Assembly: GCA_028711825.1 (NCBI GenBank)
Contig: JAQTRM010000023.1
Span: forward strand, 1-13,754
DNA length: 13,754 nt
From: Candidatus Omnitrophota bacterium
GTDB taxonomy: Bacteria > Omnitrophota > Gorgyraeia > Gygaellales > Profunditerraquicolaceae
Reading direction: 5' to 3'
Shown piece after piece: positions 12,490 through 13,754 of the stretch (position 1 is its first letter; the number at the start of each line of letters is the position of its first letter). Below the pieces are notes generated by a model. That model did no database searches, had not been told where the DNA came from, and was given only the letters and a program-made list of their open reading frames with translations. Position numbers and translations under genes: made by a program.

Positions 12490-13754
12490 TCAAGACTTTT
12501 CCTGCTTTTTTCTTAAAACCTTGGCGGGAACACCCGCTACCACGGCCTGTGCCGGCACGTCCCGAAGGACTACCGAACCCGCGCCGGTAGACGCGGACTT
12601 CCCGATCCTGACCGGAGCGACGATAATGGTATCCGAACCCACTTTTACCCTGTCGCCGATTACTGTCTGATGTTTATCTTTGCCGTCAAAATTGGCGGTA
12701 ACCGTACCGGCGCCGATATTAACATCCGCGCCTACCCGGCTGTCACCCAAAAAAGAAAAATGTTTGACGAATGTCCGGGCGCCGACCCGGGAACGGGAAA
12801 TTTCGATAAAATTACCGGCGGTGACATCATCTCCCAGCCTTGCGCCTTCCCGCAGGTGCGCGAAAGGCCCCACAGAACAATGTTTTCCAATTTTAACATC
12901 CCTTTCAATTACTGTAAAGGGATAAATCACGGTGTCTTGCCCGATGCGGGTATCGAAACTGATAAAGGTCGAAGCCGGGTCGACAATCGTAACACCCTCT
13001 TTCATAAATTTATCATTGATTGTTTTCCTTATTACGGAATTAGCTTCCGCAAGCTCCGCACGGGTATTAATCCCCATCGCCTCCTGAGGATCTTTAAGCG
13101 CCATACCATCAACCAGATATCCTTTTCGGGCAAAAATCCCGATGATGTCGGTCAGGTAATATTCTTTTTTCAGGTTATTCGGGCGGATCAGCTTCAGGTT
13201 GTCCGCGAGCCGGGCGGCTTCAAAAGCCATAATCCCGGTGTTGATCTCTTTGATATCTTTCTGCACCTCGTTGGCATCTTTTTCTTCAACGATCCCGCAG
13301 ATCGCGGAATATTTATCGCGCAGGATCCGGCCGTAACCGGCGGGATCCTTCAGGCGGGCGGTCAATAAGGTAGCATCCGCCCCCCGGTCGAGGTGATAAT
13401 CCAGGAATTTCTTAAGTGTCTCTTTTTTTAAAAGGGGGTTATCCCCGTAGAGGATCAGCACGGTGCCGCGGAAACCTTTTAAAACGCTTAAGCCCGCACC
13501 TACCGCATCCGCGGTCCCGATAAGCTTCTTCTGAATAACGATCTTTACCCCGGACGGCACCGCTTTGCGCACCAGATCCTGTTTATACCCCAGGACCGCC
13601 ACTGTGCGCGAAGGTTTAAGTCCGGCGGTAAGATCCAAAACATACCCCAGCACCGGCCTGCCGCAGAGGCAGTGCAAAACCTTAGGCAGCTCGGATTTCA
13701 TGCGCGTGCTTTTCCCCGCCGCCAGGATTATTACCGCAATATCTTTTTTTATTT
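12490..13754 (-). CDS. glmU: GlmU, UDP-GlcNAc pyrophosphorylase / GlcN-1-P acetyltransferase (5' end missing)
   Basis: GlmU acetylates glucosamine-1-phosphate and then couples it to UTP, giving UDP-GlcNAc for peptidoglycan and lipid A. The window holds 420 codons, and the start lies just beyond the right edge. The frame is open upstream of the ATG at 13701, and the codons there give DIAVIILAAGKSTR, which joins to MKSELPKVLH to form the nucleotide-binding LAAGxxTRMxSxLPKV motif. That internal ATG is therefore not the start. The pyrophosphorylase domain has YGDNP and EINTGIMAFEA. The C-terminal half is a left-handed beta-helix with NFIEIS, FVKHFSFLGD (its His matches E. coli catalytic His363), DVNIGAGTVTANFDGK and SDTIIVAP. 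Only a codon or two should be missing. The product is a substrate for LpxA, encoded at the other end of the window. Confidence 0.95.
   Translation of the reverse strand, partial: IKKDIAVIILAAGKSTRMKSELPKVLHCLCGRPVLGYVLDLTAGLKPSRTVAVLGYKQDLVRKAVPSGVKIVIQKKLIGTADAVGAGLSVLKGFRGTVLILYGDNPLLKKETLKKFLDYHLDRGADATLLTARLKDPAGYGRILRDKYSAICGIVEEKDANEVQKDIKEINTGIMAFEAARLADNLKLIRPNNLKKEYYLTDIIGIFARKGYLVDGMALKDPQEAMGINTRAELAEANSVIRKTINDKFMKEGVTIVDPASTFISFDTRIGQDTVIYPFTVIERDVKIGKHCSVGPFAHLREGARLGDDVTAGNFIEISRSRVGARTFVKHFSFLGDSRVGADVNIGAGTVTANFDGKDKHQTVIGDRVKVGSDTIIVAPVRIGKSASTGAGSVVLRDVPAQAVVAGVPAKVLRKKQEKS

Noticed and set aside
12490..13701. ATG at 13701 as the start of glmU
   Set aside because: The in-frame codons upstream complete the conserved LAAGKSTRM nucleotide-binding motif, so the true start lies beyond the window edge.
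1..13754. Mobile element, defence system, toxin-antitoxin pair, secondary-metabolite gene or other novel system
   Set aside because: Every gene-sized frame is accounted for by fifteen conserved housekeeping or envelope genes with short spacers; no transposase, integrase, terminal inverted repeat or unknown gene is present.

Overview
This window is a dense housekeeping and cell-envelope region from a Gram-negative (diderm) bacterium that makes lipid A. All fifteen protein genes lie on the minus strand, so transcription runs from the right end of the window to the left. Base composition is close to balanced and looks uniform. I see no tRNA, rRNA, CRISPR array, insertion sequence, phage gene or plus-strand gene. 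The fused lpxC-fabZ gene, the use of LpxI, a zinc-type S18 and 7-base periodic intergenic repeats do not fit Enterobacteria. LpxC-FabZ fusions are best known from Bacteroidota and also occur in some uncultured phyla. My best guess, at low confidence and from memory of such genomes, is an uncultured lineage such as Omnitrophota.

Layout in transcription order. (1) 13754-10163: glmU (5' end cut by the window edge), prs, rplY/ctc, pth. This is the same order as the glmU-prs-ctc-pth block of Bacillus. (2) 10161-7232: rpsF, ssb, rpsR, rplI, dnaB, the widespread S6-SSB-S18-L9 block followed by the replicative helicase. (3) 7162-24: bamA, ompH/skp, lpxD, lpxC-fabZ, lpxA, lpxI, an outer-membrane assembly and lipid A operon. 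Within each block, genes are separated by a few bases, abut or overlap. Examples are the ATGA overlap of ssb and rpsR, the TAATG overlap of lpxD and lpxC-fabZ, and one-base gaps at pth/rpsF and lpxC-fabZ/lpxA.

How they work together. GlmU makes UDP-GlcNAc. LpxA, the LpxC part of the fusion, LpxD and LpxI carry it through the first four steps of lipid A synthesis, to lipid X (2,3-diacyl-GlcN-1-phosphate). The FabZ part serves fatty acid elongation from the same 3-hydroxyacyl-ACP pool that LpxA and LpxD draw on. BamA and the OmpH/Skp chaperone build the outer-membrane proteins that share the membrane with lipid A. Prs supplies PRPP for nucleotides, Pth recycles peptidyl-tRNA, S6, S18, L9 and L25 are ribosomal, and SSB and DnaB act at the replication fork.

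I did not find a previously undescribed system. The points most worth checking are: heptanucleotide tandem repeats in three spacers (window start, bamA-ompH, rplI-dnaB), one of which forms the whole leader of dnaB; a good promoter whose -10 box lies 7 bases from the bamA start codon, which predicts a leaderless mRNA; an SSB without the usual Pro-Phe tip; an LpxA with an altered active-site-region motif (NPGT for HRGT); and a perfect GC-rich hairpin in the ssb leader.
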